From assembly GCF_000582685.1 (NCBI RefSeq), contig NZ_KK073768.1:5331924-5395923 (forward strand): a stretch of 64,000 nucleotides of DNA, read 5' to 3'. The notes under the pieces were generated by a model. It saw nothing but the letters and a program-made list of their open reading frames with translations. It was not told where the DNA came from and did not search any database. Numbering within the stretch: the stretch's first letter is position 1; each line of letters begins with the position of its first letter. The translations under genes and the position numbers were made by a program. This document shows, in pieces, positions 61,476 through 64,000 of the stretch. Source of the DNA: [Scytonema hofmanni] UTEX 2349 (GTDB taxonomy: Bacteria > Cyanobacteriota > Cyanobacteriia > Cyanobacteriales > Nostocaceae).

Positions 61476-62088
61476 TGCTCAAACTCCTAACTGTGGCTCT
61501 AACGCTTTTAATTCCGCTGATAATTTCAGAACAAGGAATACAACAATAACCGGGGTAAGCCTCACAAGCGCACTTTATTTCGCCTGGAGCGCAACCATCA
61601 CACGCAACTTTAATTTGTGGTGATACTCCTGATTTTTCATACAATTTATTATTGTTTTTATCAGTTATCGTTACCTTGACGGTTTCGGCACTAATCAAAC
61701 ATCCAGCACAATCACCCGCTGAGTAAGGAGTGCTAGGGTTACGGTTAATTTCACCAGTAACTTGTGTAATGGATGCCGTGCTAGATAAGTAGCGATATTC
61801 GCCACCTCCAAAAACAGCAACACCATTAAAAGCAGGTGTAACACCACCAGCAGCGGCGACATAACCGGGATTGGTTCCACATAAAAATATTTCAAAAAAG
61901 TTAATATTATATATATCTTTACCAGCGAATCTATAACATTTATTTTGTGTTGTAGAATCATCAATTACAATACAAATTGGAGCGTTATCGTAACGCAAAG
62001 TTTCTAGCTCACTACCTTGAAACTTAATAGATACCACAGCACTATCTGAATTTTGACAATAAGCAGTTCCGCTACATTCAAAAGCCAT
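61468..62088 (-). CDS. Cys-rich unknown protein of the fibre operon
   Basis: 206 residues from the ATG at 62088, 1 bp after the upstream stop; a GTG at 62124 would overlap the previous gene. Beta-rich with many Cys: CSGTAYC near the start and a C-terminal cluster (CDGCAPGEIKCACEAYPGYC then CIPC) that could bind metal or make disulfides. The family was not recognised. It overlaps the collagen-like gene by 8 bp. Confidence 0.7.
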   Translation of the reverse strand: MAFECSGTAYCQNSDSAVVSIKFQGSELETLRYDNAPICIVIDDSTTQNKCYRFAGKDIYNINFFEIFLCGTNPGYVAAAGGVTPAFNGVAVFGGGEYRYLSSTASITQVTGEINRNPSTPYSAGDCAGCLISAETVKVTITDKNNNKLYEKSGVSPQIKVACDGCAPGEIKCACEAYPGYCCIPCSEIISGIKSVRATVRSLSNG

Positions 62089-62089
62089 A

Positions 62090-62761
62090 TTAATAAGTGT
62101 AAGTTCCGTATAATTCAATCTCACCTAAACAGAGATAAGCGTAACCAGCACTATTTAAGCCATTTTGCAGTAGCCGGAATTGCGTATAAAAATTAGTTGT
62201 AGTTATGGGGAAAGATAACCATTGAGAAGGACTACTTAAAGTTATATTGTTGGTACGAACGTCTAAATCAGCCCAAACTGAACCATCATTACTACCCTGG
62301 AACTTCCAGTTTCTTAAGTAGTGATCTACATTACTTCTATTTCTTATTGAATAGTAGTTGCACTTCAAAGAACCGCTAGAAATTATTAATTCAACCCAGC
62401 TATTATCAATACTTGATGTGTAAAATTCTGAGGGTTGCCTATCAACCAAAGAATCTATAGTGCCTGCTGCAATATCGCTTGCAGACATGCTTAAACCGTT
62501 GTTGTGGGGGTTCTGCCAAGCTACAGTACCCTCTTGGGTTCCAATAAAATAAGCTAGTCCGTTAGTGTCGCCATTACTAGCGTAAGTTAATTCTTTAGTA
62601 GTTGTAGGAGTATTTCCAGTAGTACCTCCAGTAGTACCTAAAAAAGCCTTTAAAGTGGATAGTTGCACTTTAGCAGTTATATTTGCACTGGTATCCCAAA
62701 TTAGTAAAAGGTCATTATCTGCAAGTGTTGCTAATTCTGGAAATTCGTTAATTTTGAGCAT
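62090..62761 (-). CDS. Tail-fibre-like protein with discoidin-like domain
   Basis: 223 residues from the ATG at 62761 (AAGAG just upstream); a longer frame from 62833 is open but overlaps the previous gene more. The N-terminus (INEFPELATLADNDLLLIWD) is the motif that begins many phage tail-fibre modules. Residues ~90-223 (SWVELIISSG..CNYYSIRNRS, NWKFQGSNDGSVWADLDVRTNN, GEIELYG) fit an F5/8-type C (discoidin) domain, which usually binds carbohydrate. Likely a receptor-binding fibre part. Confidence 0.75.
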   Translation of the reverse strand: MLKINEFPELATLADNDLLLIWDTSANITAKVQLSTLKAFLGTTGGTTGNTPTTTKELTYASNGDTNGLAYFIGTQEGTVAWQNPHNNGLSMSASDIAAGTIDSLVDRQPSEFYTSSIDNSWVELIISSGSLKCNYYSIRNRSNVDHYLRNWKFQGSNDGSVWADLDVRTNNITLSSPSQWLSFPITTTNFYTQFRLLQNGLNSAGYAYLCLGEIELYGTYTY

Positions 62762-63095
62762 AGCTCTTAATAATGATTTGGTGACAGATGTAGGGGATAT
62801 TATTTCTCGTAATTCTAAAAGGTTTCCATTCAATCATCTTTATAAGTTCAAAGGCTTCAGAGTTATCAAAGAAGATAGACTGATTACTTTGATTTGTAAT
62901 TGTCCGGTTAAGTTCATCTGTGACAGTTCCTTGAAAGTTGCGAGATGCAGTAATCAGTATGGCAATAAGTAAACTTTCAGCGGTGTTATTGAGTTTTGGG
63001 GTTAATTTCAGTAATGAAGATTTTTGAATAACTAAATTATTTTCATTTTGAAATGCCCCCGCCCCAAATATTTGAGTAATAGAAAGCGATTCCAT
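62748..63095 (-). CDS. Small structural-type protein, paralogue of the preceding gene
   Basis: 115 residues. It begins SLSITQIFGAGAFQ and resembles the 109-residue product of the gene before it (TLVQVFGAGATQ), with the same layout: AESLLIAILITASRNF versus AEALIAGILLKAKAAL. It starts 2 bp after that gene. The duplicated pair suggests two related subunits of one structure. The family was not recognised. Confidence 0.65.
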   Translation of the reverse strand: MESLSITQIFGAGAFQNENNLVIQKSSLLKLTPKLNNTAESLLIAILITASRNFQGTVTDELNRTITNQSNQSIFFDNSEAFELIKMIEWKPFRITRNNIPYICHQIIIKSYAQN

Positions 63096-63097
63096 TT

Positions 63098-63427
63098 TTA
63101 GTAGTCGTCAGGGTCAATTACTGCTGAAGTGTCTATTTTGGCAAAGTTTACAGTTAGCTGATCTACCCTATAGGAATCGTTGTTATCCCCGCGAAAAGTG
63201 AAGGTAGGATAGCCCGATTCAATGTAAACGCTTTGATCTAGTTCTGCGTCAAAGGTTGTTTTGAGTAATGCTGCCTTAGCTTTTAGAAGAATTCCAGCAA
63301 TCAAAGCTTCAGCTCTATTTGTGGCTGATGCGGTTAATCCTGGTAAATCGGCTTTAGCAATTGTGATTGTGGTTGCTGTCTGAGTAGCACCGGCGCCAAA
63401 AACTTGAACTAAAGTTGGTTCCGCCAT
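63098..63427 (-). CDS. Small structural-type protein, first gene of fibre operon
   Basis: 109 residues, MAEPTLVQVFGAGATQTATT and so on, ending in a beta-rich acidic tail. Paralogous to the next gene. It is the first gene of the operon, with the promoter expected in the 214 bp before it. The family was not recognised. Confidence 0.65.
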   Translation of the reverse strand: MAEPTLVQVFGAGATQTATTITIAKADLPGLTASATNRAEALIAGILLKAKAALLKTTFDAELDQSVYIESGYPTFTFRGDNNDSYRVDQLTVNFAKIDTSAVIDPDDY

Positions 63428-63488
63428 AAAACTGATTTTCTTGAAGTGAATAAATCAGTTGTAATCAGCAATTAAAACAATGCCAATA

Positions 63489-63623
63489 TTCCGGTTATAT
63501 GTAAAACCAGAACATTTACGGATGCGCTACAACAATTGCTGGGATTAGATTAGAGCCTGCTTTCACTGACAGCAATTTACACGATTGTTCCGGTTTTATC
63601 AGTGTGAGGGGTAAAACCGGAAC
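63489..63623. promoter_or_regulatory. Two palindromes between fibre operon and integrase gene
   Basis: 63587-63598 and 63612-63623 are perfect 12-bp inverted copies (gttccggtttta / taaaaccggaac) with a 13-bp loop, 18 bp upstream of the integrase ATG. A second imperfect dyad with the same half-sites lies at 63489-63513 (ttccggtt ... aaccagaac). They could be operator, excisionase/integrase arm or attachment sites. Confidence 0.55.
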
Positions 63624-63641
63624 TCGCTTTCATTAAAAAGA

Positions 63642-64000
63642 ATGGCTAAAAATAATCGGCAGGGACAAGGATATATTTTGTCGAACTTAGAATATTCAAA
63701 AGTTCGTAGTCATATCAAAAGTCAAAAATATAAATTACTTTTAGACCTAGCTTGGTACACCGGCGAAAGATGGGGGGCGCTGGTGCAATTAAAAATAAGT
63801 GATTGCTATTTTGAGGGAAAGCCAAAGGCTTACATCAACTTTGCTGCTGAAACTCGCAAAGCATCCCCAGACGGGACGCATGAAACGCGCCAAGTCCCCA
63901 CACATCAAACGCTTAGTGAGGTGTTAAGCGCTTACAACCCGGACAGCGAATCGATTTATATGTTTCCCGATCGCACTGGGGACAAGCCTATAACCCTCAG
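63642..64000 (+). CDS. Tyrosine recombinase/integrase (partial, cut by right edge)
   Basis: 119 codons from the ATG at 63642, open to the window end. LLLDLAWYTGERWGALVQLK matches the start of the catalytic domain, with the first catalytic Arg in TGER. The next part (INFAAETRKASPDGTHETRQ) lies where the beta-hairpin Lys region is expected. The His/Arg and Tyr motifs lie beyond the edge. The N-terminal arm/core-binding domain is very short, so this is a compact recombinase. It is divergent from the fibre operon. Confidence 0.82.
   Translation, partial: MAKNNRQGQGYILSNLEYSKVRSHIKSQKYKLLLDLAWYTGERWGALVQLKISDCYFEGKPKAYINFAAETRKASPDGTHETRQVPTHQTLSEVLSAYNPDSESIYMFPDRTGDKPITL

Overview
The window is chromosomal DNA of a filamentous, probably heterocyst-forming cyanobacterium (order Nostocales). 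The evidence is a complete photosystem II D1 gene (psbA), very frequent GCGATCGC (HIP1) octamers, heptanucleotide short tandem repeats (cccagtc, ttgactn and similar), many interspersed hairpin repeats, and several families typical of cyanobacteria (DUF1822, DUF928, CHASE2-CHAT, GrrM-like radical SAM, phytochelatin synthase, ExoD). No tRNA or rRNA gene and no CRISPR array was seen.

Layout, left to right. 1-2615 (-): N-terminal 871 codons of a hybrid histidine kinase, cut by the window edge. 3101-9198 (+): sigma-70-like protein, DUF1822 protein, CHAT-CHASE2 membrane protein and secreted DUF928 protein. This looks like a membrane-sensor/protease/sigma-factor cassette. 9874-12989: a TPR protein, a small unknown protein and a VapBC-like toxin-antitoxin pair. 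13048-15000 (-): a VanZ/LamG-like membrane protein and a small decayed ORF. 15156-17540 (+): osmoprotectant-type ABC importer. 17683-18423: phytochelatin synthase. 18572-22387 (-): MacAB-like tripartite export operon (adaptor, permease, ATPase). 22388-28840: a repeat-rich region holding an EamA transporter, a radical SAM/SPASM maturase with a candidate repeat-containing precursor peptide, and gamma-glutamyltransferase. A perfect 100-bp inverted repeat (22974-23073 and 28712-28811) brackets this block. 28813-32410: a decapitated ParE-type toxin, then TonB divergent from ExbB-ExbD. 33133-39408: type II thioesterase, membrane GTPase, small secreted Cys peptide and a hemagglutinin-type secreted protein. 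39686-43691: three-subunit molybdenum hydroxylase (2Fe-2S, FAD/4Fe-4S, Mo). 44061-53948: TPR-CHAT protein, a double-glycine-leader peptide, ExoD, lipid kinase, DUF2459, thioredoxin, methyltransferase, a tnpB relic and psbA. 54369-55277: a protein with a GG-type leader joined to a possible diiron-oxidase-like domain. 55724-63427 (-): a tightly packed 11-gene operon of phage-tail-fibre character with an 825-residue collagen-like protein. 63642-64000 (+): start of a divergent tyrosine recombinase, cut by the right edge.

Three things stand out. First, the radical SAM/SPASM enzyme follows an ORF with three perfect 11-residue repeats (SSPTTMVYPFH), which looks like a multi-core RiPP precursor outside the usual glycine-rich GrrA type. 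Second, the sigma/DUF1822/CHAT-CHASE2/DUF928 cassette has an intact His-Cys protease dyad on a transmembrane sensor, next to a sigma-like factor. Third, the collagen-fibre operon sits beside an integrase, with paired palindromes between them.

The intergenic regions are full of mobile-element debris. There is a MITE with 16-bp perfect ends and an 11-bp target duplication inside another inverted repeat, a TA-flanked mini-element inside a second MITE, and relics of IS200/IS605-type elements. Low-complexity purine/pyrimidine repeats also sit in frame inside at least three real genes (gamma-glutamyltransferase, TPR-CHAT, hemagglutinin). Functional statements rest on motif reading without database searches.
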